From assembly GCA_021774625.1 (NCBI GenBank), contig JAJFIV010000023.1, positions 1 to 64,000 of the forward strand: a stretch of 64,000 bases of DNA, read 5' to 3'. This DNA is from Alphaproteobacteria bacterium (lineage in GTDB: Bacteria > Pseudomonadota > Alphaproteobacteria > Sphingomonadales > JAKSBY01). Both the position numbers and the translations under genes were made by a program. Positions 1 through 7,051 of this stretch are shown one piece after another (within the stretch, counting starts at the first letter, position 1; each line of letters opens with the position of its first letter). The notes under the pieces were generated by a model. It was not told the origin of the DNA and did no database searches. It worked only from the letters and a program-made list of their open reading frames with translations.

Positions 1-1
1 A

Positions 2-25
2 GGGTTCCGGGGACGGTATACTTAT
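2..25. repeat. Left 24-bp inverted repeat of the RAYT element
   Basis: These 24 bases are an exact reverse complement of 735-758, so the transposase gene at 64-738 sits between perfect inverted repeats. The arm contains the palindromic core GTATAC. Its inner 15 bases (10-24) recur identically at 58463-58477. REP palindromes flanking a RAYT gene are the expected arrangement. The element may extend left of the window. Confidence 0.85.
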
Positions 26-63
26 TTATTGTGATTGGTCATATTTTTCAGTAATATAGCATT

Positions 64-738
64 ATGGCACGTCTGGCACGCCTTGTGGTTCCGCACCATC
101 CGCATCACATTACCCAGCGCGGCAATCGTCGGCAGGAAGTGTTTTTCTCTGCCGGAGATTACCGGACCTATCTTGATTTGATGGCAAAATCATGCGCCAA
201 AGCGGGCTGTGAGGTCTGGGCTTATTGCCTGATGCCGAACCATATTCACCTGATTCTGGCGCCGCGCGATGAGGACGGGTTGCGGGCTGCGCTCGGTGAA
301 GCGCACCGCCGTTATACCCGCCATGTCAATTTCCGCGAGGGCTGGTGCGGCCATCTGTGGCAGGGGCGTTTTGCATCCTTCCCGATGGATGAGGATTATC
401 TGCTGGCCGCGGCACGGTATGTGGAACTGAATCCGGTGCGGGCCGGACTGGTGAAAAGGCCGGAGGACTGGAAATACTCATCAACGCGGGCACATCTGGC
501 GGAGGAGGATGACGCGCTGGTGCAGGTGAAGCCGCTGCTGGACAGGGTGGGAGACTGGCAGGAATTTCTGGCGGGTGGATTGGATCAGGCGGCGCGGGAT
601 GCCATTCAGTCCAGCGAACGCACCGGTCGCCCGCTTGGCGGGGCGGATTTTCTGGACAAGCTTGAGAGCCTGACCGGTCGCCAGCTCAAGAAACGGAAGC
701 CCGGTCCGAGAAGGCGTAGGGCTGTGGAAGGAAGATAA
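64..738 (+). CDS. REP-associated tyrosine transposase (RAYT, Y1_Tnp family)
   Basis: Single-strand DNA transposase of the IS200-like HUH superfamily. RAYTs are domesticated relatives that recognise and are thought to spread REP palindromes. The N-terminus has the family HITQRGNRRQ signature (residues 15-24), the HUH metal-binding pair lies in MPNHIHLI (H60, H62), and YVELNPVRAG (119-128) is the conserved segment near the catalytic tyrosine. At 224 residues with a basic tail (KKRKPGPRRRR) it is full length for the family. The stop codon lies inside the right inverted repeat, so gene and repeat form one unit. Whether it still mobilises anything cannot be told from sequence. Confidence 0.9.
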   Translation: MARLARLVVPHHPHHITQRGNRRQEVFFSAGDYRTYLDLMAKSCAKAGCEVWAYCLMPNHIHLILAPRDEDGLRAALGEAHRRYTRHVNFREGWCGHLWQGRFASFPMDEDYLLAAARYVELNPVRAGLVKRPEDWKYSSTRAHLAEEDDALVQVKPLLDRVGDWQEFLAGGLDQAARDAIQSSERTGRPLGGADFLDKLESLTGRQLKKRKPGPRRRRAVEGR

Positions 739-758
739 GTATACCGTCCCCGGAACCC
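735..758. repeat. Right 24-bp inverted repeat of the RAYT element
   Basis: Exact reverse complement of 2-25. It overlaps the last four bases of the transposase gene, including its TAA stop, so the reading frame ends in the repeat. Confidence 0.85.
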
Positions 759-820
759 GTCCTCGGAACCGCGTCCCCGGAACCGGGCCGGAACTCCGGG
801 CCGTCCCCGGAACTCCGGGC
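745..820. repeat. Degenerate REP satellites (GTCCCCGGAAC units)
   Basis: The right repeat continues into imperfect iterations of GTCCCCGGAACC and CCCCGGAACTCCGGG. A 14-base piece, CCCCGGAACTCCGG (805-818), is repeated exactly at 58510-58523. This looks like a decayed cluster of REP units. There is no coding potential here. Confidence 0.65.
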
Positions 821-943
821 TTCAATTTTACTTTTTGGTAAAATTAGAGTAGATTACCGCTATCAGCGAGTCATTCTTAACAAGGGGGGCTGATGCCGGT
901 CAGTCAGGGAAATCGGCGACCATAATCCGCGCAGACGCGGCGG

Positions 944-958
944 CCCCTATATAAGGGG
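944..958 (+). promoter_or_regulatory. Small hairpin covering the mddA Shine-Dalgarno
   Basis: CCCCT (944-948) and AGGGG (954-958) can pair across an ATATA loop. The AGGGG arm is also the only good ribosome-binding sequence, eight bases before the ATG at 966. A folded leader would hide it. The stem is short, so any regulatory role is inference. Confidence 0.35.
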
Positions 959-965
959 AAAAGAC

Positions 966-1724
966 ATGGGGAGACTCATTATATTTTTATATGGCGTGGT
1001 CAGCTACGTCATATTCTTTATCACATTTTTGTATCTTATCGCCTTTGTCGGTAATTTCAGCGATTTGCCCCTGGTGGGCCAGTATGTCACCAAAACCATC
1101 GATTCCGGGGTGCCCGGACCGGTCGGGCAGGCGCTGCTGATCAATGTGGGTTTGCTGGCGCTGTTCGGCGTTACCCATACCATCATGGCGCGGCCCTGGT
1201 TTAAGAAACACTGGACCCGGATCGTACCGAAGTCCGCCGAGCGCAGCACCTATGTGCTGGTGTCCAGCCTGGTGTTGATTCTGCTGTTTCGGGAATGGCG
1301 GCCGATCACGGACACGGTCTGGTCGGTGAGCGATCCGGCCTGGGCCACGGTGCTCACCGTTCTTTATCTCGGCGGTTATGGTCTGGTACTGATCTCGACC
1401 TTTCTGATCAATCATTTTGAACTGTTTGGGCTGAGTCAGGTTCTGGCCAATTTGCAAAAAAAGCCGGTGCCGTCGCATAAATTCGTCTCGCCGTTGCTCT
1501 ATAAAGTCATCCGGCATCCTTTGTATGCGGGATGGATCATCGCCTTTTGGGCAACGCCGGAAATGTCGGCGGGACATCTGCTGTTTGCAATTATATTGAC
1601 CGCGCAGATCCTGATTTCCATTCCCTATGAGGAAGCGGATATCGAAGGATATCTTGGCGAGCCGTACCGCGCTTACAAAAACCGGGTGCCGATGCTGATT
1701 CCCTTTCTGAAATCGAAGAAATGA
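966..1724 (+). CDS. mddA: Methanethiol S-methyltransferase (MddA-type, NnrU/ICMT-like)
   Basis: Predicted integral-membrane SAM-dependent enzyme that methylates methanethiol to dimethyl sulfide. The 252-residue protein has about five hydrophobic segments. Near the C-terminus is the ICMT/PEMT-type signature RHPLYAGW (183-190), followed by the EEADIEGYLGEPY...YKNRVPMLIP pattern (222-246). The N-terminal pattern (FLYGVVSYVIFFITFLY) and the IDSG and MARPWFK..WTRIVPKS..ERSTYVL blocks match my memory of MddA from Pseudomonas. The start has an AGGGG ribosome site. It appears monocistronic. The alternative is an uncharacterised isoprenylcysteine methyltransferase-like protein; MddA is the better match. 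Confidence 0.72.
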   Translation: MGRLIIFLYGVVSYVIFFITFLYLIAFVGNFSDLPLVGQYVTKTIDSGVPGPVGQALLINVGLLALFGVTHTIMARPWFKKHWTRIVPKSAERSTYVLVSSLVLILLFREWRPITDTVWSVSDPAWATVLTVLYLGGYGLVLISTFLINHFELFGLSQVLANLQKKPVPSHKFVSPLLYKVIRHPLYAGWIIAFWATPEMSAGHLLFAIILTAQILISIPYEEADIEGYLGEPYRAYKNRVPMLIPFLKSKK

Positions 1725-1834
1725 GACACGGGCTTTTGTCGTCAGCGGCGGTTAATTTAAAGGCAACAATATCCACGGACGGAACCGTCAGCATTCCACC
1801 CGCGGGCTTTGCCTGGTTATTACCTCTTGCAGAT

Positions 1835-1853
1835 ATATATCATTATGATATAT
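1835..1853. promoter_or_regulatory. 19-bp perfect palindrome, putative operator
   Basis: ATATATCAT-T-ATGATATAT is perfectly symmetric around base 1844 and ends 27 bases before the DUF2807 start codon at 1881. Its size and position suit a dimeric repressor (ArsR, PadR or similar). No candidate regulator gene is adjacent. Confidence 0.45.
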
Positions 1854-1880
1854 TAATTCAAACAGCGAGGAGAAAAGACT

Positions 1881-2528
1881 ATGAACGGAAAAAACAAATC
1901 AGCTTTGCGTGCCGGATCAGCAGTTTTGGCGGTGTGTTTCTTGAGTCTGTCTTTTGCGCCCGGCGCACGGGCACAGGAAGAGCTTGATCTTGACAGCTTC
2001 ACCGAAATCGAGGCCGGGTACGGGGCCGAGGTTAATGTGACCGTGGGCGGCGCGCAGAAGGTTGTGGTCGAGGGCTATGACCGGGAGCGGTTTCTGATTG
2101 ACGTGAAGGGCGATACACTGGTCATCAAGGCCAGGAAACGATTCAATTGGAAGTCCGGCGACGACAATTTAAAACTCACTGTCACCATGGCCGCTCTTGA
2201 CAGCATTGAGGTTTCGACAGGCGCTTCCATTGAAGCCGAGGGCATTGATTCCGAGGAGTTCGAGGCGGAAATTTCAACGGGCGGCTATGCCTCCCTCAAA
2301 GGCCGTTGCGGTTCGCTTGAGATTGAAGCCTCCACCGGCTCCAGCGCCGACGCCCGCGCGCTGGAATGCGAAAATGTCAAGGCGGAAGCCTCCACCGGCG
2401 CGACCATGGACGTTTTTGCCTCAAAATCCATCCGCGCCTCCGCGAGCCTCGGCGGCAATATCGATGTTCACGGCAACCCCGAACAGCGCCGCGCCTCCAC
2501 CTCCTTCGGCGGAAATGTGGATTATTGA
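1881..2528 (+). CDS. Exported DUF2807 (GIN domain) protein
   Basis: 215 residues with a clear Sec signal peptide (about residues 1-31, cleavage after ARA). The rest is a DUF2807-type beta-helical domain with repeating short strands such as SIEVSTGASIEAEGI and LEIEASTGSSADARAL. Such proteins are envelope or surface proteins of unknown biochemical role, once labelled putative autotransporter adhesin heads. There is no autotransporter barrel here. The start is supported by GAGGAGAAAAG upstream. A strong palindrome at 1835-1853 suggests repressor control. It seems to be a single-gene unit. Confidence 0.8.
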   Translation: MNGKNKSALRAGSAVLAVCFLSLSFAPGARAQEELDLDSFTEIEAGYGAEVNVTVGGAQKVVVEGYDRERFLIDVKGDTLVIKARKRFNWKSGDDNLKLTVTMAALDSIEVSTGASIEAEGIDSEEFEAEISTGGYASLKGRCGSLEIEASTGSSADARALECENVKAEASTGATMDVFASKSIRASASLGGNIDVHGNPEQRRASTSFGGNVDY

Positions 2529-2675
2529 CCCTGGATTAGGCGGCTTCTATTTGACTCCCCCCTGCCTGGCCCCTGATAGAACAGTGGTACCCGCCGGCTA
2601 GAATCCATGCTGCGTTGATTGCTCTGCAATATTGTGCAAGAAAACGGTATTACAACATTGAGGGGAGAGCGAAAT

Positions 2676-3017
2676 ATGCAGCAACAGATTTATCATCTTC
2701 GTTTCGGGCAATTAAGAGCCGGCGCTTTGTTCAAGCTGGGTCTGGTCTGCAATCTTGCAATCTGGCTTATCATCGGTTTGCTCTTAGGTTTGGCCGGCTT
2801 GGCTGGCTATAATGTGGTTTCGCTGGGCGGCGAGAATGTTTACGGGGTTGCTGCGCTCATTACCGCCATTGTCCTTGCGGGAGTCTTTTCTGGAATCGGC
2901 ACGGTTATGTTTGTGCTCGGCGGTCTGCTTGTTCGCTTATTCGGTAAATCTTTGCTTCTGCCGGTGAATGATTATGGTATTGGCGAAGAATCAAAGACAG
3001 CGGAGGTTTTCAATTAA
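2676..3017 (+). CDS. Small membrane protein, function unknown
   Basis: 113 residues with two long hydrophobic stretches (about 24-50 and 58-85), so probably a two- or three-pass inner-membrane protein. It has a polar N-terminus and an acidic tail (GIGEESKTAEVFN). The frame is open upstream to 2619, but the start at 2676 is chosen because GAGGGGAGAG lies at proper spacing before it. I do not recognise a named family with certainty. It sits between an exported DUF2807 protein and a PEP-CTERM remnant, neither of which explains it. Confidence 0.65.
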   Translation: MQQQIYHLRFGQLRAGALFKLGLVCNLAIWLIIGLLLGLAGLAGYNVVSLGGENVYGVAALITAIVLAGVFSGIGTVMFVLGGLLVRLFGKSLLLPVNDYGIGEESKTAEVFN

Positions 3018-3040
3018 TGTCTTGGACGTCAAACAGCTGA

Positions 3041-3244
3041 GCTGGCCGGTCTCATTCCGCTCATGGCACGGGCAATGGCGAAGGCACTTTCCTGGCCTGT
3101 GCTAACGCAACCGGGTCCAGCCCGTCGGGGCTGTTCGTCAACATCACGGACGCCTTCACGCATGACGTGCCGGAGCCTGCCGGTCTGGCGCTCTTCGGTC
3201 TGGGCCTTGCCGGATTTGGCGTCGCGCGCCGCCGCCGCAAGTAA
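3041..3244 (+). pseudogene. Severed C-terminus of a PEP-CTERM sorted protein
   Basis: The frame ending at the TAA 3242-3244 encodes a textbook PEP-CTERM tail: a VPEPAG motif, a hydrophobic LALFGLGLAGFGVA segment, and the basic end RRRRK. Just before it lies a typical extracellular-domain remnant (GLFVNITDAFTHDV). An in-frame stop at 3038-3040 closes the frame upstream and no start codon with a ribosome site precedes the tail. It is therefore the leftover 3' end of a deleted or frameshifted gene. PEP-CTERM proteins are processed by exosortase and linked to exopolysaccharide export, so the genome probably encodes, or once encoded, that machinery. Confidence 0.75.
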
Positions 3245-3264
3245 CAGCTATTTACTATAACAAG

Positions 3265-3294
3265 AAAGCGGCGCTCATTGAGGGCCGCTTTTTT
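3265..3294 (+). terminator. Rho-independent terminator of the PEP-CTERM remnant
   Basis: AAAGCGGC (3265-3272) pairs with GCCGCTTT (3284-3291), followed by a run of T. It lies 20 bases after the stop of the PEP-CTERM remnant, so the 3' end of the original gene survives with its terminator. Confidence 0.8.
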
Positions 3295-3320
3295 CATCCT
3301 GCCAGTCCCGTATGTCCGGA

Positions 3321-3725
3321 TTATCCGCAATTCGTCAGGTTGGTTTTGATCGTCCCGATCAGTTCGCCATTCCTGTCATAATAAAAATGCAGCAGGCTGA
3401 TGCCGGCATTCCGGAACGCCGCCATGGTTTCGCCAACACAATAGCTCTGAATGATAACCGGGGCGATCCCATCCAGTAAAACCTGCGGATCAGGAAACTG
3501 ATCGTAGGTGAAATTGATCAGCGTATTGAAATAAAGGACTTCATTATGCCCGCCTTCGACCCGCTCCAGCCGGGTCTCCTCATCAATCATATAGGGAAGT
3601 TCCATGGGCATTTGCCGAAGTCCAGCCTTCAGGTCGCCCAAGGACAGGGTTTGGGCCAATGACGGCGTGAACCATAATCCTGTTGCGCACAGGATAAGTC
3701 CAATTGCATAGATGGGATATTTCAT
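3321..3725 (-). CDS. Small exported protein, function unknown
   Basis: 134 residues with an N-terminal signal peptide (about residues 1-25, ending SLAQ). The mature part carries two cysteines (in QSYCVGE and LTNCG) that could form a disulfide. I recognise no family. The open frame extends 21 codons upstream, but the ATG at 3725 has a GGAGG ribosome site and begins the signal peptide, so it is preferred. It is probably periplasmic and transcribed alone, convergent to the terminator at 3265-3294. Confidence 0.6.
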   Translation of the reverse strand: MKYPIYAIGLILCATGLWFTPSLAQTLSLGDLKAGLRQMPMELPYMIDEETRLERVEGGHNEVLYFNTLINFTYDQFPDPQVLLDGIAPVIIQSYCVGETMAAFRNAGISLLHFYYDRNGELIGTIKTNLTNCG

Positions 3726-3933
3726 GGCATGGCCTCCAGCGGGTTGCATCGCCTGCAAATCTGTGCGGCAAAATAGTCCGGGTATCAAGTCTCAACAAGG
3801 ATTAAGCCGCTTAAAGTCTTTCCGCTCAAATGGTTCAAACCCCGGATGGCGTTTGTTTGTTGGCCTGCTTTCCTATCCGCCTGGCGTCGATAGAATATCC
3901 ATTGCGGTTATAACGTCCGGTGCTCCCAAAAAT

Positions 3934-4428
3934 TTAAAGAGCCGCAGTTTCGTATTCTGCCTGGCTTTTGAGTATATTTTCCGAGGCGCGTAAATTTTTT
4001 CGTATCAACATATCATTGGGGGCATATCGAAGGGCAGTTTTAAAAGTGTGTACGGCTTCCTGATAGCGGCCCAGATTGAAATACGCGATACCAAGGTTGT
4101 TACGGGCTTCCCACCGATTGCGGTCAATTTCAACAGCGCGGTTACATTCTTCTATTGCCGCCTCGTGATCACGAATTAAATTCAGCGCCGCGCAGTAATT
4201 GTTATGTGCGCCATAGCTTTCCACGCTGGCGACACCTTTGCTGAAAGCATGGCGGAAAAGTTTTATTGCTTCCGCCCCGTTTCCATCCCTCAGAGCCTGA
4301 TTGGCCTCGCTTAGCGCTTTGGTGGGGGCAAGTAAAATATTGACGCCGCCGGGCGTAACCGAGGCCATGGCGAGCAAACTTGCGAAAAACGCAGGCATCA
4401 AACAAGAAACTTTAATCAGCCGTCTCAT
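3934..4428 (-). CDS. Exported TPR-repeat protein
   Basis: 164 residues with a signal-peptide-like start and about three tetratricopeptide repeats, for example WEARNNLGIAYFNLGRYQEA followed by ALRYAPND. TPR units are protein-interaction scaffolds; the partner is unknown. The start at 4428 follows GGAGG on the minus strand; an in-frame upstream ATG at 4494 has no such site. A similar small TPR protein lies at 17852-18370, so the two paralogs bracket the phenylacetate cluster in the same orientation. Confidence 0.75.
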   Translation of the reverse strand: MRRLIKVSCLMPAFFASLLAMASVTPGGVNILLAPTKALSEANQALRDGNGAEAIKLFRHAFSKGVASVESYGAHNNYCAALNLIRDHEAAIEECNRAVEIDRNRWEARNNLGIAYFNLGRYQEAVHTFKTALRYAPNDMLIRKNLRASENILKSQAEYETAAL

Positions 4429-4558
4429 TGTAATAATCCTCCATATTTTATCTATAGAATGGCATATTATATCACAAACAGGCGGAGCGCACAATTAGCC
4501 GGGGGGGGATAACCTGGATTTTCCAGTCGCGGGAACAGTGACAGGGAGGAGTTGGGGA

Positions 4559-5836
4559 TCATTTTTTCCGAAAGTCGAAAACCCGCTTTGCCTTGCCTTG
4601 CGACCGCTCGATGGCGAGGGGTTCGGCGATGTCGATTTTGGCGGAGACGCCGATCAGGGATTTGATGTCACGTCCGAGGCCGGCGGCGCAGGCCGTTAAA
4701 TCGGCCTCACCGGCACGCCGTTCCACCACTACGGTCAGTTCATCCAGCGCGCCTTCGCGGCGGATTTCCAGGCAATAATGCGGGGCAAGGCGGGGGTCTT
4801 TGCAGATCAGCTCCTCGATCTGGCTCGGGAAGACATTGACGCCGCGGATGATCATCATATCGTCGGTGCGCCCGCGGATACGGTCCATGCGGCGCATGGT
4901 GCGGGCGGTGCCGGGCTTAAGCCGGGTTAGGTCGCGGGTGCGGTAGCGGATGACCGGCATGGCTTCCTTGGTCAGCGTCGTGAAAACCAGTTCGCCTTCC
5001 GCGCCGTCGGGTAAAACCTCGCCGGTCCCGGGGTCGATGATTTCCGGATAAAAATGATCCTCCCAGATATGCGGGCCGTCCTTGGTCTCAATGCATTCGT
5101 TGGCGACTCCGGGGCCGATCACCTCCGAGAGGCCATAAATATCCACCGCATCCATATCGAAACGCGACTCAATCTCGCGGCGCATCTCGTTGGTCCAGGG
5201 TTCCGCGCCATGGATGCCGATCCGCAGCGAGGACTGGCAGGGATCAAGCCCCTGCCGTTCAAACTCGTCGGCGATGGCGAGCAGGTAGGAGGGCGTTACC
5301 ATAATGATATCGGGCTTGAAATCCTGGATGAGCTGGACCTGGCGTTCCGTTGCGCCGCCTGACACGGGGATCACGGTGCAGCCGAGTTTTTCCGCCCCGT
5401 AATGCGCGCCGAGCCCGCCGGTAAAAAGCCCGTAGCCATAGGCCACATGGACCATATCGCCGGACCGGCCGCCGGAGGCATGGATTGAACGGGCGACCAT
5501 ATCGGCCCAGACATCGATATCCTTCCGCGTATAGCCAACGACCGTGGGTTTGCCCGTGGTACCCGAGGACGCATGGACCCGCACCACCTGATCGCGCGGC
5601 ACCGCAAACAGGCCGAACGGGTAGTTGGCGCGCAGGTCATCCTTGGCCGTGAAGGGAAAAACCCGAAGATCCGAAAGATCGTTCAGGTCATCAGGATGCA
5701 CACCATTGGCATCGAAGGTTTTTTTATAGTGGGGGATATTCTTGTAGGCATGTGCGAGAGACCATTTGAGCCGTTCAAGCTGAAGCGCCGCAATCTCGTC
5801 GCGGCTCGCTGTTTCTATGGCATGCAGGCCGGCCAT
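4559..5836 (-). CDS. paaK: Phenylacetate-CoA ligase PaaK
   Basis: Activates phenylacetate with ATP and CoA to phenylacetyl-CoA, the entry step of the aerobic hybrid pathway. The 425-residue cytosolic protein is full length. It has the adenylate-forming P-loop HASSGTTGKPTVVGYT (88-103), the YGLSEVIGPGV motif typical of PaaK, and the C-terminal RGRTDDMMIIRGVNVFPSQIE hinge region. The ATG at 5836 shares one base with the paaJ stop (TAATG), so translation is probably coupled. It is the last gene of the leftward paaH-paaJ-paaK unit. No terminator is obvious after it. Confidence 0.95.
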   Translation of the reverse strand: MAGLHAIETASRDEIAALQLERLKWSLAHAYKNIPHYKKTFDANGVHPDDLNDLSDLRVFPFTAKDDLRANYPFGLFAVPRDQVVRVHASSGTTGKPTVVGYTRKDIDVWADMVARSIHASGGRSGDMVHVAYGYGLFTGGLGAHYGAEKLGCTVIPVSGGATERQVQLIQDFKPDIIMVTPSYLLAIADEFERQGLDPCQSSLRIGIHGAEPWTNEMRREIESRFDMDAVDIYGLSEVIGPGVANECIETKDGPHIWEDHFYPEIIDPGTGEVLPDGAEGELVFTTLTKEAMPVIRYRTRDLTRLKPGTARTMRRMDRIRGRTDDMMIIRGVNVFPSQIEELICKDPRLAPHYCLEIRREGALDELTVVVERRAGEADLTACAAGLGRDIKSLIGVSAKIDIAEPLAIERSQGKAKRVFDFRKK

Positions 5837-7047
5837 TATACCTTTTCGAGGATGGTGGCGATACCCTGGCCGACGCCGATGCACATGGTGCAAAGCGCAT
5901 AGCGCGCGCCGTCCCGGCGCTGCAGTTCTTCGGTCGCTGTCAGCAAAAGCCGCGCTCCGCTCATGCCCAGCGGGTGGCCGAGCGCGATGGCGCCGCCATT
6001 GGGATTCACCTGCGCCGCGTCGTCCGCAAGGCCGAGTTTGCGCATCACCGCAAGTCCCTGCGAGGCGAAAGCCTCATTCAGTTCGATTACATCCATGTCA
6101 CCGATGGTGAGCCCGGCGCGGGCGAGCGCTTTTTCGCTGGCGGGCCAGGGACCGATGCCCATGATCCGCGGGTCAACTCCGGCGGTGGCCGTGGTGACCA
6201 GCCGCGCACGGGGCGTGAGGCCATGTTTCTTTGCGGCGTCTTCGGAGGCGACCAGCATGGCCGCCGCGCCATCATTGACGCCTGACGCATTACCGGCAGT
6301 GATAGTGCCGCCGTCGCGAAAGGGAGTGCCGAGTTTGGCCAGGTCCGCCATTGTCGTTCCCGGCCGGGGATGTTCGTCGCGCTCCACAAGGATCGGATCG
6401 CCCTTTCTTTGCGGGATCGTCACTGGCGTGATTTCGGCTGCCAGACGGCCGTTTTCCATCGCAATCGCGGTCCGCTCCTGCGACCGCACCGCGAAAGCGT
6501 CCTGATCCTCGCGGCTGACGGTGAAATTCTCCGCCACATTTTCCGCGGTTTCGGGCATGCTGTCGATGCCATAGCGGTCTTTCAGAATTTTGTTCACAAA
6601 CCGCCAGCCGATGGTGGTGTCATACATTTCCGCATTACGGGAGAAGGCCGTGGCCGCTTTACCCATCACAAAGGGTGCCCGGGACATGCTTTCCGCCCCG
6701 CCGGCAATCATCAGTTCCCCGTCGCCCGCCTTGATGGCGCGGGCGGCCATGGCGGCGGCATCCATGCCGGAGCCGCAGAGCCGGTTGATGGTCGTTCCGG
6801 GCACGGCAACCGGCAGACCGGCCAGCAGGACCGCCATCCTCGCCACATTGCGGTTATCCTCGCCGGCCTGATTGGCGTTGCCAAGAATGACATCGTCCAC
6901 CGCTTCCCAGTCCACCCGCGGGTTGCGGTCCTTCAGCGCCTTCAGCGGGATGGCGGCAAGGTCATCGGCGCGCACGGCCGACAGCGCCCCGCCGTAACGG
7001 CCGATGGGGGTGCGGATGGCGTCACAGATAAAGGCGTCTTTCATCAT
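5836..7047 (-). CDS. paaJ: 3-oxoadipyl-CoA/3-oxo-5,6-dehydrosuberyl-CoA thiolase
   Basis: Thiolase that cleaves the 3-oxo intermediates of phenylacetate breakdown, releasing acetyl-CoA and finally succinyl-CoA. At 403 residues it has the nucleophilic cysteine in LCGSGMDA (C91), the GGAIALGHPLGMSGA motif (H358) and the second catalytic cysteine in CTMCIGVGQG (C389). The family is shared with PcaF of the beta-ketoadipate pathway; the paa neighbours favour PaaJ. It starts four bases after the paaH stop and overlaps paaK by one base. Confidence 0.92.
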   Translation of the reverse strand: MMKDAFICDAIRTPIGRYGGALSAVRADDLAAIPLKALKDRNPRVDWEAVDDVILGNANQAGEDNRNVARMAVLLAGLPVAVPGTTINRLCGSGMDAAAMAARAIKAGDGELMIAGGAESMSRAPFVMGKAATAFSRNAEMYDTTIGWRFVNKILKDRYGIDSMPETAENVAENFTVSREDQDAFAVRSQERTAIAMENGRLAAEITPVTIPQRKGDPILVERDEHPRPGTTMADLAKLGTPFRDGGTITAGNASGVNDGAAAMLVASEDAAKKHGLTPRARLVTTATAGVDPRIMGIGPWPASEKALARAGLTIGDMDVIELNEAFASQGLAVMRKLGLADDAAQVNPNGGAIALGHPLGMSGARLLLTATEELQRRDGARYALCTMCIGVGQGIATILEKV

Positions 7048-7051
7048 GTTC

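Noticed and set aside
826-965. SAM or SAH riboswitch upstream of mddA
   Set aside because: No conserved core of the known SAM or SAH riboswitch classes could be recognised; only the short hairpin at the ribosome site is reported.
3790-3860. GGTTCAAACCCC resembling a tRNA T-loop
   Set aside because: The flanking bases do not pair into a T-stem, and no anticodon arm or acceptor stem can be built around it.
5963-6505. Long plus-strand frame opposite the thiolase gene
   Set aside because: It is an antisense shadow; the minus-strand protein has all thiolase catalytic motifs and operon context.
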